A stretch of DNA of 18,677 nt from CAYMTN01 sp964393335 (GTDB taxonomy: Bacteria > Chloroflexota > Anaerolineae > Aggregatilineales > Aggregatilineaceae). Positions 1 to 6,747 of this stretch are shown here, one piece after another. The stretch is taken from assembly GCA_964393335.1 (NCBI GenBank), contig CAYMTN010000096.1:1-18677 (forward strand). The letters run 5' to 3'. Position 1 is the first letter of the stretch. Each line of letters starts with the position of its first letter. The translations under genes were made by a program, and so were the position numbers. The notes beneath the pieces are model-generated. The model made no database searches, had not been told where the DNA came from, and saw nothing but the letters and a program-made list of their open reading frames with translations.

Positions 1-342
1 CTTCAGCAGCCACTCGAAGCTGTCGTCGTAGGTGGTGTCGCCGCCGACTTCAACCTTCAGGTTGCCGCTGATCGACAGGTCGGATGTCGTGTCGGACGTG
101 CGCGTATCACCGAAGATCAAATCGTCGAATTTTAGCTGGATGCGGTCGTCGCGCGGGGGGACATTTTCCGGGTCGCAGGCCAGTTTCCTGACCTTGCCCG
201 TATTCCGTTTTTCGATATATTTCGTGAATTCTTGACCGACCTGGATCGGGCTGCCACGTTTGACCTCGTCCCCGCTGCACGCTGCCAGCGAGAACGTACT
301 GAGCACGATCAGCAGCAGCGCCCAGCTCATTCGCATGATCAT
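1..342 (-). CDS. Putative lipoprotein, N-terminal part (runs off left edge)
   Basis: The minus strand is open from an ATG at 342 to the window edge, giving 114 codons without a stop. An AGGAG Shine-Dalgarno six bases upstream supports this start. The product begins MIMRMSWALLLIVLSTFSLAAC: a short basic start, a hydrophobic core and an LAAC lipobox with Cys22 as the likely lipidated residue, so it should be a membrane-anchored extracytoplasmic lipoprotein. The mature part is polar and mixed alpha/beta in character (QVGQEFTKYIEKRNTGKVRK, then a beta-rich stretch ending FEWLLK). It resembles small NTF2/DUF4878-like lipoproteins in general look only; I do not recognise the family. It has its own promoter (388-417) and lies downstream of the terminator of the foldase gene, so it is probably a separate transcription unit. 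The C-terminus is missing. Confidence 0.75.
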   Translation of the reverse strand, partial: MIMRMSWALLLIVLSTFSLAACSGDEVKRGSPIQVGQEFTKYIEKRNTGKVRKLACDPENVPPRDDRIQLKFDDLIFGDTRTSDTTSDLSISGNLKVEVGGDTTYDDSFEWLLK

Positions 343-387
343 GGTTGGCTCCTGTTGGGGGTTATGGCCCGCAAACGAACAGGGTGA

Positions 388-417
388 ATTGTACCGCCAG
401 ATGATCGGGGCTGTCCA
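388..417 (-). promoter_or_regulatory. Sigma70-type promoter for the lipoprotein gene
   Basis: On the minus strand TGGACA (417-412), an 18-base spacer and TACAAT (393-388) match the -35 and -10 consensus at five of six positions each. The predicted start of transcription is near 381, giving a leader of about 39 bases before the ATG at 342. It lies just downstream of the foldase terminator, as expected for an independent unit. Confidence 0.6.
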
Positions 418-468
418 GCGCGGGTGGTGCTTCCGCGCCAGCTCACGCCAAACGCGCGCGTCCGGGTG

Positions 469-510
469 AAAAAAACGGCGGCGCAGCATCCCTAAGACGC
501 CGCGCCGCCG
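469..510 (-). terminator. Intrinsic terminator of the foldase gene
   Basis: Read on the minus strand, CGGCGGCGC (510-502) pairs perfectly with GCGCCGCCG (484-476). An inner GGCGTC/GATGCT pairing with two G-T wobbles closes around a short loop, so the stem is up to 15 bp. It is followed directly by seven T residues (475-469). It lies 22 bases beyond the stop codon of the peptidyl-prolyl isomerase gene. Confidence 0.85.
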
Positions 511-531
511 CGCAGGTGCGGAATAACCGGC

Positions 532-2010
532 CTATTGAACAGGCAGGATGTCGCCCAACAGCGAGTTGTACGAGGGCGTATCGGGGATACGGTCCAGCCA
601 GTCGCTGCGGCGCTTGATCTTGGCTTCGGCTTTTCGCTCGTCGAGCCAGGTCTGGTACGCCTGCTGCTGGCGGCTGCTCAGGTCGCTGGGCGACAACGCG
701 CGGACTTCGCGGGCATGGACCTGGATGATGTGATAGCCAAACTCCGTTTCGACCGGGCCGATGATCTCGCCGATGGTGGCGTTGAGCACGGCATCCTTGA
801 AGTTGGCCGCGTAATTATCCGGGCTGGCCCAACCGAGTTCGCCACCGCGCGATGCGCTGCCGGTGTCGTTTGACAGGGCTTCGGCCAGATCGGCAAACGG
901 TTCGCCATCTTGCAGTGCCTTGAGCGCGTCTTCGGCGCGCTGCTGGGCAGCGGCTTTTTGTTCGTCGGTGGGCGGCGTGGGATCGCTTGGGTTATCCGGG
1001 TTGAACGCAAAGAGAATGTGCCGCGCGTTGACCTGAAGCTCCTCGGTGGGCACGTCCTCGGCCAGCTTGTCGCGGATGGCCGTTCGCAGCGCGTCGTAAT
1101 AGAACACCTCGCGCACCGTGCTGCGTTTCACATCGGAGCTGCTGGTGGCGTCACTGTACCACTTGTCTGCCTCGGATGCGATGGTCGCCTGGATTTTATC
1201 CGGTTCCAACGTCGCGGTCGGCGTCGGCGAAAGGGTCGCGGTCGGGCTGGCAGTCGGCGTGAAGGTCGGCAGCGGCGTCCCCAATTCATCGACCGCCGGT
1301 GTTTCCGACGGCAGCGGTGTTTCCGACGGCAGCGGCGTTCCCTGCTCGTCTAGCAGCGGGGTCGCGGTCGGCAGCGGGGTAGCCGTCGCGGTTGGCAGCG
1401 GGGTATTCGACGGAGTCGGTGACACGAGCGGCGTCAGAGTGATGGTTGGCGCGGTGGTCGGCGTCGCCGTATCGCTGCCCGGCGCGACCAGTCCCACACG
1501 CTGCGCCATAAAGTCATCGACCTGCTGGTTGACCGCCGCATCATCGATGGTGATGCCCATTTCTTTACCGGCCTGTTTGAGCACCAGGTCTTCTTCGATT
1601 TCGTCGAGAACCTGGCTGCCCATCAAGACCGGGCGCTGCAGGTTGTTGATCTGGTCACCCGCGTACTGCTGGATGGTGTCGATGTTGCCACCGGTCAGGT
1701 AATACAGGTTGCGGATCTGTTCCGCCGTCAACCAACGTGTAAAGCGCACGCGCGCCTGAAAATCCTGTGTCGAGACTTCCTCACCGTTGACAGTGGTGAT
1801 GGCCTGGCGCGGCACGAGGATCTGCTCGTTGATAATGGCAACGGCCAGCGCGCCCAGGCTGACGACGATCAGGACGGCGGTCACAATGAGGTTACGCCGC
1901 TGCCACATGCGATCCCGTTCGGCATGGGATTTATATTCCCGGCGGCGCTTGAGGTCCTCTGCGGTCGTTCGGCGCGGACGAGGACCGCCGGTGGTTTTTT
2001 TCTTTGCCAT
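532..2010 (-). CDS. Membrane-anchored SurA/PrsA-like peptidyl-prolyl isomerase
   Basis: A 492-residue parvulin-family foldase, expected to catalyse cis-trans isomerisation of prolyl bonds in exported proteins outside the membrane. The start at 2010 (MAKKKTTGG) is chosen because GGAGGAG lies just upstream; the reading frame extends further but without a ribosome site. A basic N-terminus (1-40) precedes one transmembrane helix (about 41-60), giving an N-in anchor. Residues 70-175 look like the SurA N-terminal chaperone domain. Residues 181-269 are a Thr/Pro/Ser linker with acidic repeats. Residues 270-325 are helical and probably complete the chaperone domain. The parvulin domain is about 328-433, with ARHIL (329-333), GGELGW (389-394) and GPVETEFGYHIIQVH (418-432). 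It follows rpsR, with hairpins between (2041-2104), so it is either read through from the ribosomal unit or separately transcribed. It ends at a strong terminator. The assignment is firm for the parvulin domain; the client proteins are unknown. Confidence 0.93.
   Translation of the reverse strand: MAKKKTTGGPRPRRTTAEDLKRRREYKSHAERDRMWQRRNLIVTAVLIVVSLGALAVAIINEQILVPRQAITTVNGEEVSTQDFQARVRFTRWLTAEQIRNLYYLTGGNIDTIQQYAGDQINNLQRPVLMGSQVLDEIEEDLVLKQAGKEMGITIDDAAVNQQVDDFMAQRVGLVAPGSDTATPTTAPTITLTPLVSPTPSNTPLPTATATPLPTATPLLDEQGTPLPSETPLPSETPAVDELGTPLPTFTPTASPTATLSPTPTATLEPDKIQATIASEADKWYSDATSSSDVKRSTVREVFYYDALRTAIRDKLAEDVPTEELQVNARHILFAFNPDNPSDPTPPTDEQKAAAQQRAEDALKALQDGEPFADLAEALSNDTGSASRGGELGWASPDNYAANFKDAVLNATIGEIIGPVETEFGYHIIQVHAREVRALSPSDLSSRQQQAYQTWLDERKAEAKIKRRSDWLDRIPDTPSYNSLLGDILPVQ
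1298..1333 (-). repeat. Tandem 18-bp repeat in the Thr/Pro linker
   Basis: Two perfect head-to-tail copies of GGTGTTTCCGACGGCAGC (plus-strand reading, 1298-1315 and 1316-1333) lie within the foldase gene and encode the repeated PLPSET units of the linker. The period is a multiple of three, so gain or loss of a copy would only change linker length. More diverged units of the same type flank them. Confidence 0.8.
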
Positions 2011-2040
2011 AAACGGTTTATCTCCTCCAAAGATGTTACC

Positions 2041-2104
2041 AAAAAAAGGGGGATGGCCCGATTCCCCCACATGAGTGGCCCGGCGCTGATGCAGCAGCCG
2101 GGCC
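2041..2104 (-). terminator. Tandem hairpins with T-run after rpsR
   Basis: Two hairpins lie between the rpsR stop and the foldase start on the minus strand. The first pairs GGCCCGGC (2104-2097) with GCCGGGCC (2084-2077), with an inner CAGC/GCTG stem. The second pairs GGGGGA (2068-2063) with TCCCCC (2053-2048) and is followed by seven T residues (2047-2041), the form of an intrinsic terminator. The foldase ribosome site begins about 15 bases later, so there is no room for a separate downstream promoter. This may be a leaky terminator or attenuator that lowers foldase expression relative to the ribosomal genes. Confidence 0.65.
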
Positions 2105-2133
2105 TCAGGCACTATGGATATGGCCTGCTGGGC

Positions 2134-2472
2134 CTAGCCGCGCGCGTGTTCGTCGGTGAAGGGCAGCAGCGCGAGATGGCGTGCCCGCTTGATCTGGCGG
2201 GCCAACAGCCGCTGGTTTTTGGAGGTCAGGCCGGTCTGCCGCCGGGGGCGAATCTTCGCCCGTTCGGTCAGGAAACGGCGCAGCGTATCGACATCTTTGT
2301 AGTTGGGCACCAGGTTGTTGGCGCGGAAGTAGTCCTCTTTGCGGCGGCGTCCACCACCACCACGACGACGTCGCATACTCCGGTCGCGGCGATCCTGGCC
2401 GCTATCCATCTCTTCCGATTCGTCTTCGAAATCGTCGTTATCAACCCGATCGGGGTTGTTCCGGTTGCTCAC
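2134..2472 (-). CDS. rpsR: Small ribosomal subunit protein bS18
   Basis: A 112-residue S18 protein, which binds 16S rRNA with S6 on the platform of the 30S subunit. The core from about residue 45 shows the family pattern KEDYFRANNLVPNYKDVDTL, then LTERAKIRPRRQTGL and a basic helix ending RQIKRARHLALLPF. The start is a GTG at 2472, with AAGGAG eight bases upstream. The protein is longer than the usual 75-90 residues: residues 1-27 are acidic (DNDDFEDESEEMDSGQD) and residues 28-44 are Arg/Gly-rich (MRRRRGGGGRRRK). It is the third gene of the rpsF-ssb-rpsR unit, 55 bases downstream of ssb, a gene order conserved in many bacteria. Transcription probably ends or attenuates at the hairpins after it. 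Confidence 0.96.
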   Translation of the reverse strand: MSNRNNPDRVDNDDFEDESEEMDSGQDRRDRSMRRRRGGGGRRRKEDYFRANNLVPNYKDVDTLRRFLTERAKIRPRRQTGLTSKNQRLLARQIKRARHLALLPFTDEHARG

Positions 2473-2527
2473 GTGATTATCTCCTTACTGGCACAACATG
2501 TTCGATCACAGGTGTCAGTTCCCGGCA

Positions 2528-2926
2528 TCAAAACGGGAACGAATCTTTTTCGTCGTCGTCGTCGCCATCGTCGCGCAAATCCTGCGACATGTGGCGATCC
2601 CCTAACAGGATCATCTCGTTGGCGACCAACTCGGTGCGATAGTGCCGCGTGCCGTTTTCGTCTTCCCAGCCGCGCGTTTGCAGGCGGCCCTCGACATAGA
2701 CCTGCTGGCCTTTGGCGAGGTGCGTCTTACAAATCTCGGCCAGGTTGCCCCAGGCGACGACGTTGAACCATTCGGTTTCTTCACGCCGCTCGCCGTCCGA
2801 TGAGGTCCAGGTCCGGCTGGTGGCAACGCTAAAACTGGCGACAGGCCGCCCGCTGGGGGTATACCGCAGCTCCGGGTCGCGTCCCAGGTGGCCGATAATC
2901 ATGACTTTGTTCAATCCCCGGCCCAT
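2528..2926 (-). CDS. ssb: Single-stranded DNA-binding protein
   Basis: A 132-residue SSB, which coats single-stranded DNA in replication, repair and recombination and recruits partners through its C-terminal tip. The start at 2926 (MGRGLNKVMIIGHLGRDPEL) is chosen over the longer frame because AGGAG lies nine bases upstream. The OB fold covers about residues 4-109, with LGRDPELRYTPSGRPVASFSVA, WFNVVAWGNLAEICKTHLAKG and VYVEGRLQTR all typical. The C-terminus is short and acidic (DDGDDDDEKDSFPF), so the linker is far shorter than in E. coli. The last residues, SFPF, keep the aromatic-Pro-Phe character of the usual DDDIPF tip. It sits between rpsF and rpsR, the standard place in many phyla. Confidence 0.97.
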   Translation of the reverse strand: MGRGLNKVMIIGHLGRDPELRYTPSGRPVASFSVATSRTWTSSDGERREETEWFNVVAWGNLAEICKTHLAKGQQVYVEGRLQTRGWEDENGTRHYRTELVANEMILLGDRHMSQDLRDDGDDDDEKDSFPF

Positions 2927-2983
2927 CGCGTTGCACTCCTTTTTCCGACGTGGTGGCACTCGGCCAATGGTGTTCGCCCGTTG

Positions 2984-3274
2984 TTACTCGTCCAGGCGCA
3001 CGACCAGATGGCGCAGCACCTGATCGTTGAGCTTCAAGTTTCGCTCCAACTCGGCGATTTGTTCGGTCGGGTAGCTCATCTGGAAAAAGACGTAGTACCC
3101 TTCGCGGAAGTCGTCAATCGGGTATGCCAGACGGCGGCGGCCCCAATAATCGACGTTGGTGATCTCGCCGCCCAACTCTTCAACACGAGACTGAACAGTG
3201 GCGATAACCGAACGCGTGTCGGCTTCCTGGATGTTGCTGGGGATGATGAATCCCAATTCGTATGAGCGTTTCAT
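2984..3274 (-). CDS. rpsF: Small ribosomal subunit protein bS6
   Basis: A 96-residue S6 protein, partner of S18 on the 30S platform. The sequence begins MKRSYELGFIIPSN, the usual first strand, and includes VEELGGEITNVDYWGRRRLAYPIDDFREGYYVFFQM, the core of the S6 fold, and a C-terminal helix ending VLRHLVVRLDE. Length and start fit the family. A GGAG site sits upstream but about 14 bases from the ATG, longer than usual. It is the first gene of the ribosomal unit; ssb follows 57 bases downstream. Its promoter (3391-3419) and a structured leader (3306-3340) suggest control at the level of the mRNA, as is known for S6:S18 leaders in other bacteria, but I cannot confirm that motif by eye. Confidence 0.97.
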   Translation of the reverse strand: MKRSYELGFIIPSNIQEADTRSVIATVQSRVEELGGEITNVDYWGRRRLAYPIDDFREGYYVFFQMSYPTEQIAELERNLKLNDQVLRHLVVRLDE

Positions 3275-3305
3275 GTGTAGGAAATTATCTCCTTTCCCTG
3301 GGTTT

Positions 3306-3340
3306 GCCCGCCCGGCCCGGTTGGCACCGGTCCGGCGAGC
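3306..3340 (-). promoter_or_regulatory. Hairpin in the rpsF leader
   Basis: On the minus strand GCTCGCCGG (3340-3332) pairs with CCGGGCGGGC (3315-3306), with one bulged base and one wobble. Inside it CCGGT (3330-3326) pairs with ACCGG (3321-3317) around a GCCA loop. No T-run follows, so it is not a standard terminator. Its place in a ~110-nt leader directly ahead of rpsF makes it a candidate for ribosomal-protein autoregulation (S6:S18 leader type), which is inference. Confidence 0.45.
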
Positions 3341-3390
3341 GGAAAGTCGCCCGCATTGTCAGTTATCGGTCGGGCGCTTAAGCGGACAGA

Positions 3391-3419
3391 ATACTACCCC
3401 AGGTCCGGCGGTTTGGCAA
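3391..3419 (-). promoter_or_regulatory. Sigma70-type promoter of the rpsF-ssb-rpsR unit
   Basis: Minus-strand TTGCCA (3419-3414), a 17-base spacer and TAGTAT (3396-3391) match the -35/-10 consensus at five and four or five positions. Transcription would start near 3384, leaving a leader of about 110 bases before rpsF. Confidence 0.65.
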
Positions 3420-3555
3420 GGTCGGAAAAAACGGCGGGCAGGCGGGCACGGTCACGCCCCGGTCACGATCAGGGCGCATACTGGGGACTGTCGAACGCGC
3501 GCGGGTCGGTTCGTAAGAGAGACCTTACCACGAAACACCGGGCAGCGCGCGCCGG

Positions 3556-3572
3556 TTTCCGTTCAACGGAAA
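3556..3572. promoter_or_regulatory. Perfect 17-bp palindrome upstream of the C11 peptidase gene
   Basis: TTTCCGTTCAACGGAAA is a perfect inverted repeat (8 bp, one central base, 8 bp), 55 bases before the peptidase ATG and next to a possible -10 element TACTAG (3576-3581). Size and symmetry fit a dimeric repressor operator; a short mRNA hairpin is the alternative. No matching second copy was seen in the window. Confidence 0.45.
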
Positions 3573-3627
3573 TTGTACTAGACTTGCAGCGAAACACTAT
3601 GTGAATCATCAAGGAGGCAAAAACGGA

Positions 3628-6600
3628 ATGCAGCACTCAAGACGGGTGATCATCTGGCTGTGGACCGGCGTTGTGATCGTGGCGCTGGCTTTGCCATCAT
3701 TAGCCGGGGCGGGGCGGGCGGCGCAGGCGGAATCGGCGGACGTGGCGCAGGCCGCCTCACACGGGCGGGACGCCGCCGCTCAACTGCGGCAGCGGGTGCG
3801 GGCGGAGACGCTCAACGCCGACTTTGAACGCACGGCGGCCTGGCTCGACGGATGGATGGCGACACGCGAGCGGCGTCCCCCAGTGGACCCGGCGCAGCAG
3901 TCGCAGACCGTCGCGGATTGGACCGTGATGGTGTACCTCGCGGCGGATAACAACCTCGAAGTCGCGGGCCTGATGGACGTCAACGAATTGGAGGGCGTCG
4001 GATCGTCGCCTAACGTGAACATCGTTGCGCAGATCGACCGCTCGGCAGAATACGTCGATTATGACGGCGACTGGTCCGAGGCGCGCCGCTTTTACATCCA
4101 GCAGGATGACGATTCGCGCGTGATCACGTCGCCGGTCATGCAGAATCTGGGCGAAATCGACAGCGGCGATGCCAACTCGGTCGCCGACTTTGCGATCTGG
4201 GGCATCACCAACTACCCGGCGCAAAAATACGTGCTCATCCTGTGGGATCACGGCGGCGCGTGGGTCAGCATGTCCGCCGACGAGGACTCCGGCAGTGACA
4301 TCGACCTGCCCGAACTCAAGGGCGCGCTGGACCGCATCAAGACCGAAACCGGCATCGACAAGCTGGAAGTGATGGGCTTCGACATGTGCCTGATGGCGCA
4401 GCTTGAAGTCTTCGAGTCCGTGACGCCTTACGCGCGGTACAGCATCGCGTCGGAAGAAAACGAGCCGGGGGCCGGGTGGTTCTACCTGTTCCTCGACGAA
4501 CTGGTGAAGAACCCCGCGATGGACGGGGCGCAGTTTGGCACGTTGGCGGTTGATTATTTTATGTACTTTTTGCGCGAGGTCATCGGCGATGAAGACGTGT
4601 ACGGGCTGGCGGCGGTCAACCTGAGCAAGGGCGCAGGCGTGCTCAGCGCCATCGACCAGTTTGAGGTGGCGGTCGCGGCCAATCCGCAGGCCGCGCTCAG
4701 CCCGGTCGCCGACGCACGCAACAACACGATCGGGTACGGTGGCTTCAACGACCCGCAGACCCAGGATGTCTGGTCGTCGGTGGACCTGTACCGCTTCGCC
4801 GAACTGCTCAATGGCATATCCGGCGGGGCGGACGTGCAGCAGGCGGCGCAGGGCATCATGCAGGCCGTGAACGATTTTGTGGTGCACCAGGATCATGTCG
4901 AGGCCCTGGATGGATCGCACGGACTCTCGATCTACTTCCCGCGCACGCGCAAGGCGTTTAAGATCGGCGCGTTCAACGAGCGTTACCCGGTCGAAACACC
5001 GGCGTCGATGGCGAACTGGCTCGAATTTCTGAATCTGTTTCACGGGACCGCCACCGACACGGTTACTGCTGCGCCAGGCATCGCGATCACGGGCGTGTAC
5101 CCGGACGTGGCGAGCATCTACCAGCCCGCCGTCGTGACGATGGAAGTCTCCGGGCGTGATATCCTGCGCGTGAATTATGCGGTGACGTACATCAAGAGTG
5201 AAAACGAGCGAGTCGTGCTGGACTTTGACTATCTCGTCTCGCGCACGACCACGTCTTCCGGCGCGGACATTGTGGACTGGTCCGACGGCGTGACGTCGCG
5301 TTCCTTCACGTGGGAAGCCGAAGTCCCGGTGCTGACGGATGGCACAACCTCCACGTACGCGCTGTTGATCCCGAACCAGGATAATCCCGGCGTCGCGCTG
5401 GTCAACGGCCAGTTTACGTCGGTGCGCGGCGGCGATCCGATCCAGGCACAACTGCTCTTTGACCTGAACACGCGGCAGTCTACCGCGCTGTGGGGCCTCA
5501 ACGAAACGGCCAGCGGCAACTTGCAGCCGTTCGAGCTGACCGTCGAGGCAGGCGACCAGTTCCAGCCGCTGTGGCTGACGCTGGATGCCGATAACCAGTT
5601 GAGCAGCACGAGTTTTGGCGATACGCTGACGCTGCAAAGCGCGCAGTCGATCTCGTTCACCAAAGTGCCCGCGCCGTCCGGCCAGTATTCGATCAGCTTC
5701 GTGGCGGAAAACGTCAGCGGCGCGAACAGCTTGAGCGAGGCGATCATCCAGGTCAACAACGACGGGCTGGACCCGGCGCTGCGTGGTTATACGGACCTGA
5801 CCTACGGCGTGAACTTCCTCTATCCGGCAAGCTGGATTCGCCCGCGTTTCACGCCGGACGGCAAACGGTTGTTCACGGCGGACCTGGCGACGAATACGCT
5901 GCTGAGCCTGTTCCCGTATACGGACGTGACGTCGGCAGAAGAAACCGACGCGGCGATCCGCGCAAGCTGGAACGCCCTGCAAGATTTGCAGGTCACGCAG
6001 CAGCGCTCGGTCGAGATCAACGGGCTTCCGGCTTATGTTACAGACTACACCTACACGTTCAACGGGGAAGCGCGCATGGGCGCGGTGGTTGCGATCTACA
6101 TGCCGAGTCAGGGCGTGGGGTACGGCTTCGACCTGGATGCCCCGATCTCCAACACCGGCCCGGCGCAAGAAGCGCTGCAAGCCCTGGTGAGCAGCATCAA
6201 TTTTTTCGAGCCGAAGCAGGCGGCGGGCGATAGCGCATGGCAGACGGTGAGCGCGGCGGGCGGCCTGGTGTCGTTCCCGGTCCCGGCGTCGTGGACCGCC
6301 GAAACCGCCGGAAACTGGACGCTCTACGGCCCGACGAACAATCAGGCGGTGTTCGTCGGCATCGCAATCGCGGCTGAATCCGGGCAGACGAACGAACAGC
6401 TTGCCCAGTACTGGATCGACCAGCTTCAATCCAGCGTGCAAAACCTGCAAGTCCAGGCATCCGAGCCGTTTTACATCGGCGGGCGTGAATGGCACGTCGT
6501 CGTATTCACGTCCGGCGCGGATACGAAAACAGGCGGGGCGTTTTTCACCACGTCGGCGGGCGGCCAGGATTACACGTTCTGGATCGAAGCGCCCGACGCG

Positions 6601-6666
6601 GATTTTGACCAGTTGTACGCGGGCGTGTTTTCGGTGAGCATCGGCGGGTTTACGTTCAACGGCTAA
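3628..6666 (+). CDS. Exported C11 (clostripain-family) cysteine peptidase with PsbP-like C-terminal modules
   Basis: A 1012-residue exported protein. The start at 3628 is chosen because AAGGAGG (3611-3617) lies ten bases before it. Residues 1-34 form a signal peptide (MQHSRR, hydrophobic core, AGAGRAAQA). The C11 domain covers about 98-480: DWTVMVYLAADNNLE opens it, WDHGG (206-210) carries the catalytic His208, FDMCLMA (251-257) carries the catalytic Cys254, and HGLSIYFPRTR (near 430) is a typical late motif. C11 enzymes usually cleave after Arg or Lys; the specificity here is not readable. Residues 500-715 are beta-rich (Ig-like in look). Two PsbP/DUF1795-like segments follow, near 720-860 (YGVNFLYPASW) and 875-1010 (GGLVSFPVPASW). 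The protein should act outside the cell or at its surface. It is a single-gene unit ending at a shared terminator. The peptidase assignment is firm; the C-terminal module names are tentative. Confidence 0.92.
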   Translation: MQHSRRVIIWLWTGVVIVALALPSLAGAGRAAQAESADVAQAASHGRDAAAQLRQRVRAETLNADFERTAAWLDGWMATRERRPPVDPAQQSQTVADWTVMVYLAADNNLEVAGLMDVNELEGVGSSPNVNIVAQIDRSAEYVDYDGDWSEARRFYIQQDDDSRVITSPVMQNLGEIDSGDANSVADFAIWGITNYPAQKYVLILWDHGGAWVSMSADEDSGSDIDLPELKGALDRIKTETGIDKLEVMGFDMCLMAQLEVFESVTPYARYSIASEENEPGAGWFYLFLDELVKNPAMDGAQFGTLAVDYFMYFLREVIGDEDVYGLAAVNLSKGAGVLSAIDQFEVAVAANPQAALSPVADARNNTIGYGGFNDPQTQDVWSSVDLYRFAELLNGISGGADVQQAAQGIMQAVNDFVVHQDHVEALDGSHGLSIYFPRTRKAFKIGAFNERYPVETPASMANWLEFLNLFHGTATDTVTAAPGIAITGVYPDVASIYQPAVVTMEVSGRDILRVNYAVTYIKSENERVVLDFDYLVSRTTTSSGADIVDWSDGVTSRSFTWEAEVPVLTDGTTSTYALLIPNQDNPGVALVNGQFTSVRGGDPIQAQLLFDLNTRQSTALWGLNETASGNLQPFELTVEAGDQFQPLWLTLDADNQLSSTSFGDTLTLQSAQSISFTKVPAPSGQYSISFVAENVSGANSLSEAIIQVNNDGLDPALRGYTDLTYGVNFLYPASWIRPRFTPDGKRLFTADLATNTLLSLFPYTDVTSAEETDAAIRASWNALQDLQVTQQRSVEINGLPAYVTDYTYTFNGEARMGAVVAIYMPSQGVGYGFDLDAPISNTGPAQEALQALVSSINFFEPKQAAGDSAWQTVSAAGGLVSFPVPASWTAETAGNWTLYGPTNNQAVFVGIAIAAESGQTNEQLAQYWIDQLQSSVQNLQVQASEPFYIGGREWHVVVFTSGADTKTGGAFFTTSAGGQDYTFWIEAPDADFDQLYAGVFSVSIGGFTFNG

Positions 6667-6691
6667 CGGGCCGTTTCTTGCACATCACTAT

Positions 6692-6725
6692 GCGCTCCCG
6701 GCGATAATCGTGCTGCCGGGAGCGC
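6692..6725. terminator. Bidirectional hairpin terminator between convergent genes
   Basis: GCGCTCCCGGC (6692-6702) and GCCGGGAGCGC (6715-6725) form a perfect 11-bp stem with a 12-base loop. It lies 25 bases after the peptidase stop and 22 bases beyond the SIMPL gene stop on the other strand. The plus side is followed by the T-rich GTTGTGTTTGT; the minus side has only a weak T content. Confidence 0.75.
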
Positions 6726-6747
6726 GTTGTGTTTGTAGCTGGCGTGC

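Noticed and set aside
1200..1470. The repetitive stretch as a possible CRISPR or minisatellite array
   Set aside because: The repeats are in frame, short, without unique spacers, and encode a Thr/Pro/Ser linker in the foldase.
2011..2112. A 34-residue N-terminal extension of the foldase frame
   Set aside because: It is read through the terminator hairpins and lacks a ribosome site, whereas GGAGGAG precedes the ATG at 2010.
3757..6495. A 912-codon open frame on the minus strand opposite the C11 peptidase
   Set aside because: Its product is Arg/His/Val-rich with no motif, while the plus strand encodes a clear signal peptide and C11 catalytic motifs. Long antisense frames are common in GC-rich coding DNA.
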